Assembly: GCA_003248775.1 (NCBI GenBank)
Contig: QFQX01000004.1
Location: 104,812 to 168,811 of the forward strand
Length of the DNA stretch: 64,000 bases
From: Shinella sp.
Lineage (GTDB): Bacteria; Pseudomonadota; Alphaproteobacteria; Rhizobiales; Rhizobiaceae
Direction of reading: 5' to 3'
Of this stretch, positions 1 through 8,132 are shown in pieces. Both the position numbers and the translations under genes were made by a program. Below the pieces are notes generated by a model. It saw only the letters and a program-made list of their open reading frames with translations, searched no databases and was not told the origin of the DNA. The first letter of the stretch is position 1. Every line of letters begins with the position of its first letter.

Positions 1-1
1 C

Positions 2-1585
2 ACCCTCAACCCCTATCTCTCCGGCGGCACTAAGGAAGTCTACGGCGCCTCGATGGTCATCGAACCGCTGGCGCGTTACGACGAAACCGGCGCGCTTGTG
101 CCGATGCTCGCCTCTGAAATCCCGACCGTCGAGAACGGCGGCGTATCCGCCGACCTGAAAAGCATCACCTGGAAGCTGAAACCCGACCTCAAGTGGTCGG
201 ACGGCACGCCGGTCACCGCCGACGACGCGATCTTCACCTGGAAGTATTGCACCGCGCCTGACGGCGGCTGCGCCCAGGCCGCCTATTACGAAGGCGTGAC
301 CAGCGTCGAGGCAATCGATCCCGCCACCGTCAAGGTCTCCTTCGCCGAGCCGAAGCCCTATCCCTACAGCGCCTTCGTCGGCGCCCAGTCGCCGATCATC
401 CAGGCGGCCCAGTTCAAGGACTGCCTCGGCGCCAAGGCTCCGGAATGCACCTCCGCCAACTTCGGCCCGATCGGCACCGGCCCGTTCAAGGTGAAGGAAT
501 TCAAACCGAACGACGTCATCACCTTCGAAGCCAACCCGAACTACCGCGATCCGGCCAAGCCGGCCTTCGCCACCGCCACCATCAAGGGCGGCGGCGATGC
601 GGCATCGGCCGCCCGCGCCGTTCTGGAAACCGGCGAATACGACTACGCCTGGAACATGCAGGTGGAACCTGAAATCCTCGCGACCATGGTCGCCGCCGGC
701 AAGGGCGTGCTCGTCACCGCCTTCGGCACCCAGGTCGAGCGCATCGACCTCAACCCCTATGCGGTCGATCCCTCGCTTGGCGACAAGCGCTCCACCAAGG
801 AAGCAGGTCCGCATCCGGCCCTCTCCGATCCGGCCGTGAAGAAGGCCCTTTCGCTCGCCATCGACCGTGACGTTATCGACGAGACCGGCTACGGCGAGGC
901 CGGCCAGCCGACCTGCAACATCCTGCCCGCTCCCGATATCTACAAGTCGACCGATGTCGACTGGTGCCTGAAGCAGGATCTCGATGCCGCCAACAAGCTG
1001 CTCGACGACGCCGGCTGGGTGAAGGGTTCGGACGGCATCCGCGCCAAGAACGGCACCAAGCTCTCCTTCCTCTACCAGACTTCGACCAACTCCGTGCGCC
1101 AGGCGACACAAGCACTGGTGAAGGACATGTGGTCCCAGATCGGCGTTGAGGTCGAGCTGCGCAACGTCGCGGCTTCCGTCTTCTTCGGCGGCGACCCGGC
1201 AAGCCCGGACACCTTCCAGAAGTTTTATGCCGACGTACAGATGTACACCAACAACTTCGACGGCACCGACCCGGAGAAGTACATGGCCGGCTGGATGTGC
1301 GACAAGATCCCGGCCCCGGCCAATGGCTGGCAGGGTGAAAACATCGTCCGCTACTGCAACCCGGAATACGACAAGCTCGTCGTCGAACTCGGCAAGACCT
1401 CCAAGCTCGAGGAACGCGCAGTCATCGCCAAGAAGCTCAACGACATGCTGACCAACGACGTGGCGCAGATCCCGCTCATTCACCGCGGTAGCGTCTCGTC
1501 CCATTCGGTCACCCTCGATGGCGTCAAGATGAACGCCTGGGATAGCGAACTCTGGAACGTCGCCTACTGGTCTCGCAAGAAGTAA
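2..1585 (+). CDS. ABC transporter substrate-binding protein, dipeptide/oligopeptide family (5' truncated)
   Basis: Periplasmic solute-binding protein of the SBP_bac_5 (DppA/OppA) family, which captures peptides, opines or similar solutes for the two permeases that follow. The frame is open from base 2, before the first ATG at 53, so the signal peptide and N-terminus lie outside the window; 527 residues are visible. Family features are the N-terminal stretch NPYLSGGTKEVYG, the WKLKPDLKWSDGTPVTADDAIFTW block and the late segment with IPLIHRGSV. The C-terminus YWSRKK is typical. No ATPase gene is seen after the permeases, so the ATP-binding subunits are probably encoded upstream of the window or elsewhere. 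The solute cannot be read from the sequence. Confidence 0.93.
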   Translation, partial: TLNPYLSGGTKEVYGASMVIEPLARYDETGALVPMLASEIPTVENGGVSADLKSITWKLKPDLKWSDGTPVTADDAIFTWKYCTAPDGGCAQAAYYEGVTSVEAIDPATVKVSFAEPKPYPYSAFVGAQSPIIQAAQFKDCLGAKAPECTSANFGPIGTGPFKVKEFKPNDVITFEANPNYRDPAKPAFATATIKGGGDAASAARAVLETGEYDYAWNMQVEPEILATMVAAGKGVLVTAFGTQVERIDLNPYAVDPSLGDKRSTKEAGPHPALSDPAVKKALSLAIDRDVIDETGYGEAGQPTCNILPAPDIYKSTDVDWCLKQDLDAANKLLDDAGWVKGSDGIRAKNGTKLSFLYQTSTNSVRQATQALVKDMWSQIGVEVELRNVAASVFFGGDPASPDTFQKFYADVQMYTNNFDGTDPEKYMAGWMCDKIPAPANGWQGENIVRYCNPEYDKLVVELGKTSKLEERAVIAKKLNDMLTNDVAQIPLIHRGSVSSHSVTLDGVKMNAWDSELWNVAYWSRKK

Positions 1586-1590
1586 GTGCC

Positions 1591-1624
1591 ATTTCGCCGG
1601 GCCGACCCTTCGGCCCGGCGAAAT
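1591..1624 (+). terminator. Intra-operon hairpin after the binding-protein gene
   Basis: Perfect 14-bp inverted repeat (1591-1604 with 1611-1624, six-base loop) five bases after the stop codon. There is no T-run, and the next gene of the operon starts 32 bases later. Such hairpins after binding-protein genes commonly stabilise the upstream mRNA or partly stop transcription, so that more binding protein than permease is made. That role is inferred here. Confidence 0.65.
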
Positions 1625-1656
1625 CATTTCCTTCGTGACAGTCTGGGGACCAACCG

Positions 1657-2667
1657 ATGTTCACCTTCACCATTCGGCGATTGCTGTTTGCAATCCCGAC
1701 GTTGCTGGTCATCAGCTTCATCATCTTCGCCCTGCTCGACCTTGCCCCGAGCGATCCGCTGAGCGACCTGCCGCTCACCATTCCTCCCGAGGTCCGCGCG
1801 CAGATCAGGGACGCCATGGGGCTCGATCAGCCATTCTTCATTCGCTACATGAAATGGCTGCAGCAGTTCTTCATCAATGAACCGATCAATATCTTCGAAC
1901 AGATCACCGGCATGACCGTCGGAGACGGCAACCGCCTGCGCGTGCTCTCATGGGCGACCCGCAGCCCGGTGGTCGACCTGATCGTCCAGCGCCTGCCCCA
2001 GACGCTCTGGGTGGTCGGCCTCTCCTATCTGTTCGGCGTCATGCTGGCGATCCCGATCGGCGTCGTCTCGGCCTACAAGCAGTATTCGCTGTTCGACCAG
2101 ATCGGCACCTTCGTCTCGATGGTCGGCTATTCGGTTCCGACCTTCTTTACCGGCGTGCTGCTGATCGTCGTGTTCAGTTCATACCTGCATTGGTTTCCGT
2201 CGATCTACGACACCAATCTCGTGGTCAATGACTGGTCGAGCTTCGTCGCCCAGGTCAGGCAGATGTTCCTGCCGGTGCTCGTGCTGACGCTCTACAACAC
2301 CTCGCAGATCAGCCGTTTCGTGCGGGCCTCCATGCTCGACAACCTGCATCAGGATTACGTCCGCACCGCCCGGGCCAAGGGTGTGAAGGAAAAGGTCGTG
2401 CTGCTGGTGCATGTGCTGCGCAACAGCCTGATCCCGGTCGTCACCGTCATCGCTCTCGGCGTACCGACGATCTTCTCGGGCGCCATCATCACCGAACAGA
2501 TCTTCCGGGTAAACGGCCTCGGACAGCTTCTGATTACTGCGATTCAGGGAGCGGATATCCCGCTGGTCCAGACGCTGACCTTCATCTTCGCCTTCCTGAT
2601 CGTGTTCTTCAACCTGATTGCCGACGTTCTCTACGGCATCCTTGATCCGAGGATCCGCTATGACTGA
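1657..2667 (+). CDS. ABC transporter permease, DppB/OppB type
   Basis: Inner-membrane permease of 336 residues in the binding-protein-dependent transport family, peptide/nickel branch. It starts with the MFTFTIRRLLFAIPTLLVISFIIFALLDLAP segment usual for the first membrane helix of DppB proteins. The large periplasmic loop follows, then the EAA-type cytoplasmic loop around residues 225-255 (DYVRTARAKGV) and a C-terminus ending LDPRIRYD. It lies 71 bases after the binding protein, with the 14-bp hairpin in between, and overlaps the next permease gene by eight bases, so the two permeases are probably translationally coupled. Confidence 0.94.
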   Translation: MFTFTIRRLLFAIPTLLVISFIIFALLDLAPSDPLSDLPLTIPPEVRAQIRDAMGLDQPFFIRYMKWLQQFFINEPINIFEQITGMTVGDGNRLRVLSWATRSPVVDLIVQRLPQTLWVVGLSYLFGVMLAIPIGVVSAYKQYSLFDQIGTFVSMVGYSVPTFFTGVLLIVVFSSYLHWFPSIYDTNLVVNDWSSFVAQVRQMFLPVLVLTLYNTSQISRFVRASMLDNLHQDYVRTARAKGVKEKVVLLVHVLRNSLIPVVTVIALGVPTIFSGAIITEQIFRVNGLGQLLITAIQGADIPLVQTLTFIFAFLIVFFNLIADVLYGILDPRIRYD

Positions 2668-3577
2668 CACCACCGTCGCAGTCGCTCCCGCCACAGAGAG
2701 GAAGAGTTCACCGCTCGCAGATCTCTGGCATCAGTTCCGCGCCCATCCCGGCGGGGTCGCCGGCCTTGTGGTCTTCGGCTTCATCGTCATGGCGGTCTAT
2801 CTCGGCCCGTTCATCCACACGATCGATCCGAACAAGATCGACATCAAGGCGAAGAACCAGGGGCCGTCCTTCGCCCACCCCTTCGGCACCGACAATCTCG
2901 GCCATGACATGCTGGCCCAGGTTCTCGCCGGCGGGCAGATCTCGCTCGCCGTCGGCATCACCGCCATGCTGCTGTCGCTGCTGCTCGGAACTCTGGTCGG
3001 GGTACTCGCAGGCTACATGAAGCGGATCGACGGGCCGCTGATGCGCCTGACAGACCTCTTTCTCGCGCTGCCGCTCCTACCCCTACTGCTCGTCATCATC
3101 ATGCTCTTTAGAGATACGCTGAGGGCAGCCTTCGGGCCGGAGACCGGGATCTTCATCCTGATCGTCTTCGTCATCGGCATCACGAGCTGGATGCACACCG
3201 CCCGCATCGTGCGCGGCGACGTATTGGCGGTCAAAAGCCAGGAATTCATCCTCGCCGCCAAATCGAGCGGCATGCATGAATACCGGGTGATCCTCAAGCA
3301 CATCCTGCCCAATGTCATGAGCTCGATCATGGTCTCGGCGACGCTCGGCATCGCCTCGGCCATCATCACGGAATCCGCGCTTTCCTTCCTCGGCCTCGGC
3401 TTCCCTTCGGACTTCCCGACCTGGGGACGCCTGCTCTACGACGGCGCCAACTTCCTGCAGATCAACCCGTCCCGTGTGCTCTGGCCGGGGCTGGCGATCT
3501 CGCTCACCGTCTTGAGCATCAATTATATCGGCGACGCCATCCGCGACGCACTCGATCCGAGAATGCTGAAACGGTAA
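2660..3577 (+). CDS. ABC transporter permease, DppC/OppC type
   Basis: Second permease of the peptide-type transporter, 305 residues. I chose the ATG at 2660, which overlaps the TGA of the previous gene (ATGACTGA), over an in-frame ATG at 2618 deep inside that gene. The N-terminal helix is preceded by the OppC_N-type segment with HPGGVAGLVVF. The motif FGTDNLGHDMLAQVLAGG, typical of DppC proteins, and an EAA loop (EFILAAKSSGM) follow, and the protein ends ALDPRMLKR. It pairs with the DppB-type partner to form the membrane channel. It is the last gene of the operon. Confidence 0.94.
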   Translation: MTDTTVAVAPATERKSSPLADLWHQFRAHPGGVAGLVVFGFIVMAVYLGPFIHTIDPNKIDIKAKNQGPSFAHPFGTDNLGHDMLAQVLAGGQISLAVGITAMLLSLLLGTLVGVLAGYMKRIDGPLMRLTDLFLALPLLPLLLVIIMLFRDTLRAAFGPETGIFILIVFVIGITSWMHTARIVRGDVLAVKSQEFILAAKSSGMHEYRVILKHILPNVMSSIMVSATLGIASAIITESALSFLGLGFPSDFPTWGRLLYDGANFLQINPSRVLWPGLAISLTVLSINYIGDAIRDALDPRMLKR

Positions 3578-3606
3578 GAAGTGGAAAGCCAATCAGACAA
3601 CGAAAA

Positions 3607-3622
3607 GGGCGCCTCGGCGCCC
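3607..3622 (+). terminator. Possible terminator hairpin after the peptide ABC operon
   Basis: Short GC-rich inverted repeat GGGCGC-CTCG-GCGCCC, 29 bases after the last permease stop. It lacks a clear T-run, so it is only a weak candidate for intrinsic termination. Confidence 0.4.
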
Positions 3623-3654
3623 GTCCTTCGATAACAGTCCCCACCGTCTCTTTC

Positions 3655-3745
3655 GACGTCATCCTCGGTCCTGTACCGAGGATCTACCCACGCCAATAAA
3701 ATCAACGATCAGTAGATGCTCGGGACAAGCCCGAGCATGACGGCG
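3655..3745. repeat. Double-palindrome intergenic repeat, RIME-like
   Basis: Two separate palindromes lie in tandem. The first is ATCCTCGGT-N5-ACCGAGGAT (3661-3683); the second is ATGCTCGGG-N5-CCCGAGCAT (3716-3738), ending in ATGACGGCG. A roughly 90-110 bp unit with two large palindromes between genes is the layout described for the Rhizobium-specific intergenic mosaic element RIME1. The assignment to that family is from memory and needs a search. Apart from this repeat and the weak hairpin before it, I see nothing in the 279-base gap 3578-3856. Confidence 0.6.
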
Positions 3746-3856
3746 GAGAGGCTCTCCATCTTCGTAAGATGTCCGAAGGCGTTTCAGCGTCCTTTCTCTT
3801 GGAACGGTCAAGGCGAAAAAACGGCACCATCCACACCTCGCCGCAGTCGCTGGATG

Positions 3857-4207
3857 TCAATGATACTTGGCCTGCTCCGCATTCAGAATGCTGTCGGCAT
3901 CCAGCGAGGAAATCGGCAGATCGGTATTGTCGGGAATATCGCCGGAAAGCTGCAGCGCAAGGTAACGCCCGCAGCACACACGCAGGAACGAAGTGAAGTT
4001 GCCGAGATCATGCCCGGCGTCGATCGATTCATTGTAAAGCTTGGCGATGAGCTGGATCACCGTCATGCGGTCACGCCGGCCGATCTCCTCCAGCGTCATC
4101 CAGAAGAAGTTTTCCAACCGAACGCTGGTGACCATGCCGTCGATGCGCATCGACTTGGTATGGCTTTCCCAGAGTTGGGGATCCGCCTGAATGAAGAGCT
4201 TGCACAT
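3857..4207 (-). CDS. Ribbon-helix-helix domain protein (RHH_4 type)
   Basis: Small 116-residue protein. The segment of about residues 27-55 (VTSVRLENFFWMTLEEIGRRDRMTVIQLIAK) matches the ribbon-helix-helix fold of the RHH_4 family: a basic strand followed by two short helices that usually bind DNA as a dimer. Homologues in rhizobia are often mislabelled as arylsulfate sulfotransferase. The start is supported by a strong GGGAGGA ribosome site about five bases upstream. No target operator can be assigned. It stands alone, downstream of the DJ-1/PfpI gene on the same strand and separated from it by a long hairpin. Confidence 0.8.
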   Translation of the reverse strand: MCKLFIQADPQLWESHTKSMRIDGMVTSVRLENFFWMTLEEIGRRDRMTVIQLIAKLYNESIDAGHDLGNFTSFLRVCCGRYLALQLSGDIPDNTDLPISSLDADSILNAEQAKYH

Positions 4208-4250
4208 GTTTCCTCCCGATGTGCCATGTCCTCCGACAACCCGAACCTAG

Positions 4251-4292
4251 CGCATAGGCCCGAAAAGCGGAATCGATTTTCGGGCCTATGCG
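4251..4292. repeat. Long perfect hairpin repeat between the PfpI and RHH genes
   Basis: Sixteen-base perfect inverted repeat, CGCATAGGCCCGAAAA (4251-4266) pairing with 4277-4292, with a ten-base loop. The inner part (GAAAAGCGGAATCGATTTTC) is a common rhizobial intergenic repeat type. It lies downstream of the minus-strand PfpI gene and could end its transcript: read on the minus strand it is a stem with an A/T-rich apical part but no T-tail. Confidence 0.6.
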
Positions 4293-4361
4293 TCAATCAA
4301 CAGGCCGGCTCGAAACGGCGGGCACTTGCAGCCCTCGCCGCCTCGTTCGTCCGAACCGATA

Positions 4362-4928
4362 TCAGGCGGCGAGAACCGCGATGAACTGCGAAAGCCATGC
4401 CGGATGCGCCGGCCAGGCGGGCGCCGTCACCAGCTTGCCGTCGGTCACGGCGGCATCGATGGCGATCTCCGCATATTTGCCGCCGGCAAGTTCGACTTCG
4501 GGACGGCAGGCGGGATAGGCCGAGCAGGTGCGACCGGACAGAACGCCGGCGGCGGCCAGGATCTGCGCGCCGTGGCAAACGGCGGCAACCGGCTTGTCGG
4601 CATCGAAGAAGTGCTTCACGGCGGCGATGACGTCGGGATTGAGACGCAGATATTCCGGCGCGCGACCGCCCGGGATCACCAGCGCATCGTAATCGGCAGC
4701 CTTGATATCGGCGAAGGTGGCGTTGAGCGCGAAATTGTGACCGCGCTTTTCGCTATAGGTCTGGTCGCCCTCGAAATCGTGAATGGCGGTGGCGATCGAC
4801 TGGCCGGCCTTCTTGCCGGGGCAGGCAGCATGAACCGTGTGCCCGACGGCAAGCAGCGTCTGGAACGGCACCATGGTTTCATAATCCTCGGCGAAATCAC
4901 CGACGATCATCAGGATCTTCTTCGACAT
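4362..4928 (-). CDS. DJ-1/PfpI family protein
   Basis: 188-residue cytoplasmic protein of the DJ-1/PfpI (class I glutamine amidotransferase-like) superfamily, whose members include glyoxalase III/deglycase-like enzymes, chaperones and proteases. The nucleophile elbow AVCHGAQIL carries Cys118, and Glu14 or Glu17 in DFAEDYE sits where the conserved acidic residue usually lies. The strand-loop LVIPGGRAPEYL is typical. Length is normal for the family. A GGAGG ribosome site lies just upstream of the ATG. The biochemical activity of this branch cannot be decided from sequence; repair of glycated or stressed macromolecules is one possibility. Confidence 0.88.
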   Translation of the reverse strand: MSKKILMIVGDFAEDYETMVPFQTLLAVGHTVHAACPGKKAGQSIATAIHDFEGDQTYSEKRGHNFALNATFADIKAADYDALVIPGGRAPEYLRLNPDVIAAVKHFFDADKPVAAVCHGAQILAAAGVLSGRTCSAYPACRPEVELAGGKYAEIAIDAAVTDGKLVTAPAWPAHPAWLSQFIAVLAA

Positions 4929-5385
4929 GTCATCCTCCCTTTCAGATATGTCGGGTGGACGCTAACAAAGATCGGAAACCGGCGGGTATTATCACAATAC
5001 TACAGAAGCGGATTTTGACGCCGGCCTTCGCCGCAGGACAAGAATGCCGAAATAACAAGCATCAATTAGAATGCATACAAACTGAGCAAAAACACTCGAT
5101 TGCCGCTCTCGTTTGCTCAATGCGCAGTCTCCATTTTTGGTCACCACGACGAACGCCCCCGAAACTGCCGGGAAATCCGATCTGGCACGGAACATGCAAA
5201 GAGAAACGGGCGAGTAGAAGCGGTCAGGGCCCGATGCCTGGGACATTGCTCGAGTGAGAGACCTTTTGCTTTTCGCCGGAAAAATGCCGCTTCACATACC
5301 ATCGCCCAATCCCAACGAACCATAGAGCCCCCTGGCGTCGCAAGGCGCAGGGTCGAGGCCCGTGAGCACAGGAGAATAATCAGGA
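4929..5385. other. 457-base regulatory intergenic region before the NMT1-type ABC operon
   Basis: No gene is visible. Besides the riboswitch-like RNA at 5211-5252 it holds two dyads. One is GTATT-N5-AATAC (4986-5000). The other is TGAGCAAA (5083-5090) with TTTGCTCA (5112-5119), 21 bases apart and upstream of the RNA, where a promoter would be expected. Either dyad could be a protein operator, but neither can be named. A ribosome site AGGAG lies at 5370-5374. Confidence 0.5.
5211..5252 (+). promoter_or_regulatory. NMT1-type (xanthine-I) riboswitch-like aptamer, copy 1
   Basis: The core is P1 CGAG/CTCG (5211-5214 with 5249-5252), the conserved strand TAGAAGC (5215-5221), GGTCA, a P2 hairpin CAGG/CCTG (5225-5228 with 5237-5240) and the 3' strand GGGACATTGCTC. 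Its layout is the same as copy 2 at 8026-8082, and the two share GAGTAGAAGC, GTCA and CATTGCTC. From established knowledge, the NMT1 motif is a purine (xanthine/urate) riboswitch of Proteobacteria, named for its position before NMT1/THI5-type ABC binding-protein genes, which is exactly the gene that follows here. How it switches expression is unclear: the ribosome site lies about 120 bases downstream. Confidence 0.82.
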
Positions 5386-6381
5386 ATGACCAAAGCCCGC
5401 TTTGCCAAACGTTTTTACGTCTCGCTTTTCGCAACGCTGCTTGCCGGCTCCGCTTCGGCTGCCGACACCGTGGTCTTCCAGCTCGACTGGCTGCCGGGCG
5501 GCGACAAGGCGCCGATCTACGTCTGCATCGACAAGGGCTTCTGTGCCGAGGAAGGCATCGAGATCAAGGTCGAGCCGGGCCGTGGCTCCACCGAAGCGAT
5601 CACCCGTCTGGCCGCCGGCACCTCCGACGTCGGTTCCGCGGACATCGGCGCGCTCATGGCCGCCCAGGTTACTGAAAAGGTTGCAGTCACCGGTATCATG
5701 TCGATCTTCAACAAGGGACCGCACGCCTTCTTCGCGCTGAAGGACAGCGGCATCTCCAAGATCGAGGACGTCAAGGGCAAGAAGGTCGCCACTTCGCCCT
5801 TCACATCCTCGAATGTCTTCCTGCCGCTCGTCCTTGCCGACAAGGGCCTTGCAGAATCCGACATCACCCTGACCAAGGCCGATCCCGGCGCGCTCGGCCC
5901 GATGCTGATGACCGGCGCGACCGACGTCATCATCGCATGGATGACCAACGTCTCGATCTTCAACGGTCAGGCTGCACAGGCCGGCAAGGAACTGGAGATC
6001 ATGCCGTGGTACGCCGCCGGCCTCGATCTCTATTCCGCCTCGCTGCTGGCCTCCGACAAGTTCATCGCCGAGCGTCCGGATGTCGCCAAGCGTTTCATCA
6101 AGGCCTTCAAGAAGTCGATGGAATACGTGAAGGCCAATCCGGACGAATCCGCCGTTTCGGTCAACAAGATCGTGCCTGAACTGCCTGTCGACGTAGTCAA
6201 GGGCGCGATCAAGGACACCATGGTCCTCGAATTCAACGAAGTCACTGACAAGGACGGCCTCGGCGTCTTCGAAACCGCGCGCCTTGCCGAAACCTGGAAG
6301 CGCGTCGCCGCCTCCCAGAAGCTCGATCCGTCAGCGCTTGACCCGGAAAAGAGCGTCAATCGCAGCTTCCTCGCCGAGTAA
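5386..6381 (+). CDS. ABC transporter substrate-binding protein, NMT1/THI5-like (SsuA/TauA superfamily)
   Basis: 331-residue exported binding protein. A signal peptide of about 25 residues (MTKARFAKRFYVSLFATLLAGSASA, cut before AD) is followed by the NMT1-family start VVFQLDWLPGGDKAPIYVCIDKGFCAEEGI. The pattern RGSTEAITRLAAGTSDVGSADIGALM is typical of the ligand-binding lobe. NMT1-like proteins bind pyrimidines, riboflavin precursors, purine-related or sulfonate compounds. The purine riboswitch-like leader makes xanthine, urate or a related oxidised purine the best guess for the solute. First gene of a three-gene operon with the ATPase and permease. Confidence 0.9.
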   Translation: MTKARFAKRFYVSLFATLLAGSASAADTVVFQLDWLPGGDKAPIYVCIDKGFCAEEGIEIKVEPGRGSTEAITRLAAGTSDVGSADIGALMAAQVTEKVAVTGIMSIFNKGPHAFFALKDSGISKIEDVKGKKVATSPFTSSNVFLPLVLADKGLAESDITLTKADPGALGPMLMTGATDVIIAWMTNVSIFNGQAAQAGKELEIMPWYAAGLDLYSASLLASDKFIAERPDVAKRFIKAFKKSMEYVKANPDESAVSVNKIVPELPVDVVKGAIKDTMVLEFNEVTDKDGLGVFETARLAETWKRVAASQKLDPSALDPEKSVNRSFLAE

Positions 6382-6390
6382 GCATCCCGG

Positions 6391-7173
6391 ATGGCAAGCT
6401 CCATTTCTCCCCCCGCATTGTCGTTCAAAGGCATGGGGCAGGTCTACCAGACCTCCTCAGGCCCGCTTGAGGCACTGCGGGCGGTGACTTTCGACGTGAG
6501 CCGCCACCAGTTCGTGGCCGTTCTCGGCCCCTCGGGCTGCGGCAAATCCACCCTGCTGCGCTCGATCGCCGGCCTGCTGCCGCCGACTTCCGGCTCGGTC
6601 GACGTGTTCGGTCATCCCGTCACCGAACCGCGTGACGATGTCGGCATCGTCTTCCAGAAGCCGACGCTCCTGCCCTGGGCATCCATCGAGGACAATGTCG
6701 TCTTCCCGATCAGGCACAAGACCGGGCGCGTTTCGGCGGAAGATCGCGTTCGCGCTCGCGAACTGTTGGCCAAGGTCGGCCTGGCCGGCTTCGAGAAGCG
6801 CCTTCCGTCGGAACTTTCCGGCGGCATGCAGCAGCGTGTCGGCATTGCTCGCGCCCTGCACCTCAACCCCGATATCCTGCTGATGGACGAGCCCTTCTCC
6901 GCGCTCGATGCCCTGACCCGCGAGGAAATGGGTTTTGAGCTCCTCCGCATCTGGGAATCCCAGCCCAAGACCGTTCTTTTCATCACCCACTCGATCAGCG
7001 AGGCCGTGCTTCTCGCAGACCGGGTTCTGGTGATGAGCGGCCGGCCCGGCACGGTTGCGGAAGACCTCGCCATAGACATCCCGCGTCCGCGCGGCGTCGA
7101 GACCACGGGGTCGAAGGCGATGCAGGATTACTCGGGCTATCTGCGTAATCTCCTTTTGAAGCGGGAGGCCTGA
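6391..7173 (+). CDS. ABC transporter ATP-binding protein, nitrate/sulfonate/NMT1 type
   Basis: 260-residue cytoplasmic ATPase that drives the transporter. Walker A is GPSGCGKST, the Q-loop is in VFQKPTLLPWASIEDNV, the signature is LSGGMQQRVGIARAL, Walker B is ILLMDEPFSALD and the switch His is in FITHSISEA. This pattern is that of the SsuB/TauB/NrtD branch. It starts nine bases after the binding-protein stop; a second in-frame ATG at 6433 is possible, but 6391 gives the normal N-terminal length. The permease GTG follows two bases after its stop. Confidence 0.93.
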   Translation: MASSISPPALSFKGMGQVYQTSSGPLEALRAVTFDVSRHQFVAVLGPSGCGKSTLLRSIAGLLPPTSGSVDVFGHPVTEPRDDVGIVFQKPTLLPWASIEDNVVFPIRHKTGRVSAEDRVRARELLAKVGLAGFEKRLPSELSGGMQQRVGIARALHLNPDILLMDEPFSALDALTREEMGFELLRIWESQPKTVLFITHSISEAVLLADRVLVMSGRPGTVAEDLAIDIPRPRGVETTGSKAMQDYSGYLRNLLLKREA

Positions 7174-7175
7174 CC

Positions 7176-7964
7176 GTGAACAACCAGACCGCTTTCCGCC
7201 GATTTCTGGACGTGCCGGGCGTATTGCCGGCCGGAACCTTCCTGCTGATCCTGATCATCTGGGAAGCCTCCACCTGCGTTTTCGCCATCCCGTCCTTCAT
7301 CCTGCCCGCCCCTTCGCGCATCGTGCTGGAGGGCTTCGGCGACATCGAGGTCAAGCGCTGGATCGAACATGTCTGGGCAACCCTGCGCGTCGCGCTGATC
7401 GGCTATTTCCTGTCGATCGCCATAGCGCTTCCCATCGCCGTCATGCTCACCCGCTCGAAGATGCTGTCGGACGCGCTCTATCCGATCCTCGTGGTGGTCC
7501 AATCCACTCCGATCGTCGCCGTTGCGCCGATCATCATCGTGGTTCTGGGCTCGGGCGATGCCCCGCGCATCGTCATCACCTGCCTCATCACCTTCTTCCC
7601 GCTGGTCGTTTCGACGGCCACCGGCCTGATGGCGACGCCACCCGAACTGATCGAGCTTTCGAAGAGCCTCAAGGCGCCGACCCACCGGGAAATCACCCAG
7701 ATCAGGCTGCCCTATGCGATCCCCTACATCTTCTCGGCACTGAAGATTTCGGTGACCCTCGCCGTGATCGGTGCGGTGGTTGCCGAGTTCGTCGCGGCCG
7801 AAAAGGGGATCGGCTACTTCATCCAGTTCTCGACGTCCTTCTTCAAGCTGCCTCAGGCCTGGGCGGGTCTTTCGGTGCTGGTGCTGATGTCGCTCATCCT
7901 GTTCCAGCTCGTTTCGCTGGTGCAGCGCGTCTTCTTCCCCTGGAGCATTCCCAAGGGGCAGTAA
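7176..7964 (+). CDS. ABC transporter permease, SsuC/TauC type
   Basis: 262-residue inner-membrane permease with about six predicted helices. It starts with GTG at 7176, two bases after the ATPase stop. The segment FILPAPSRIVLEGFGDI is characteristic of nitrate/sulfonate/NMT1-type permeases, and the EAA-type loop is ELIELSKSLKAPTHREITQIRLPYAIPYI. Together with the two previous genes it forms a complete importer under the upstream riboswitch-like leader. Confidence 0.93.
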   Translation: MNNQTAFRRFLDVPGVLPAGTFLLILIIWEASTCVFAIPSFILPAPSRIVLEGFGDIEVKRWIEHVWATLRVALIGYFLSIAIALPIAVMLTRSKMLSDALYPILVVVQSTPIVAVAPIIIVVLGSGDAPRIVITCLITFFPLVVSTATGLMATPPELIELSKSLKAPTHREITQIRLPYAIPYIFSALKISVTLAVIGAVVAEFVAAEKGIGYFIQFSTSFFKLPQAWAGLSVLVLMSLILFQLVSLVQRVFFPWSIPKGQ

Positions 7965-7998
7965 GCAGCCGGTCAATGCCGGCCATGAAATTCCGTCC

Positions 7999-8014
7999 CC
8001 GGCCGCTCGGCCGG
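7999..8014 (+). terminator. GC-rich palindrome after the NMT1-type ABC operon
   Basis: Perfect palindrome CCGGCC-GCTC-GGCCGG, 34 bases after the permease stop and 11 bases before the second riboswitch-like RNA. It could end the ABC transcript, but there is no T-run. Confidence 0.4.
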
Positions 8015-8025
8015 AGGCGGAGGCA

Positions 8026-8082
8026 GGAGTAGAAGCAGTCAAGCGCCCTCAGGGAATTCTGCGGGCGCCGGGTCATTGCTCC
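8026..8082 (+). promoter_or_regulatory. NMT1-type (xanthine-I) riboswitch-like aptamer, copy 2
   Basis: P1 is GGAG/CTCC (8026-8029 with 8079-8082), followed by the conserved strand TAGAAGC (8030-8036), AGTCA, P2 GCGCCC/GGGCGC (8043-8048 with 8063-8068) and the 3' strand ATTGCTCC. It shares its conserved unpaired bases with copy 1, while the P2 stems differ in sequence but both pair, so the pairing is supported by covariation. It lies 51 bases upstream of the dioxygenase start at 8133. A downstream hairpin at 8093-8109 competes with P2 for pairing. Confidence 0.82.
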
Positions 8083-8092
8083 TTTTGGAAGG

Positions 8093-8109
8093 CGCCGGAC
8101 GGTCCGGCG
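8093..8109 (+). promoter_or_regulatory. Candidate expression platform of riboswitch copy 2
   Basis: Hairpin CGCCGG-ACGGT-CCGGCG, ending 12 bases before the GGAG ribosome site of the dioxygenase gene. Its 5' strand is identical to bases 8066-8071 in the 3' half of P2. The CCGGCG strand (8104-8109) can therefore pair either locally or with the aptamer, which is the expected logic of a switch. The on/off direction is not clear from sequence. Confidence 0.5.
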
Positions 8110-8132
8110 TCGAAACCTCTATGGAGACTGAA

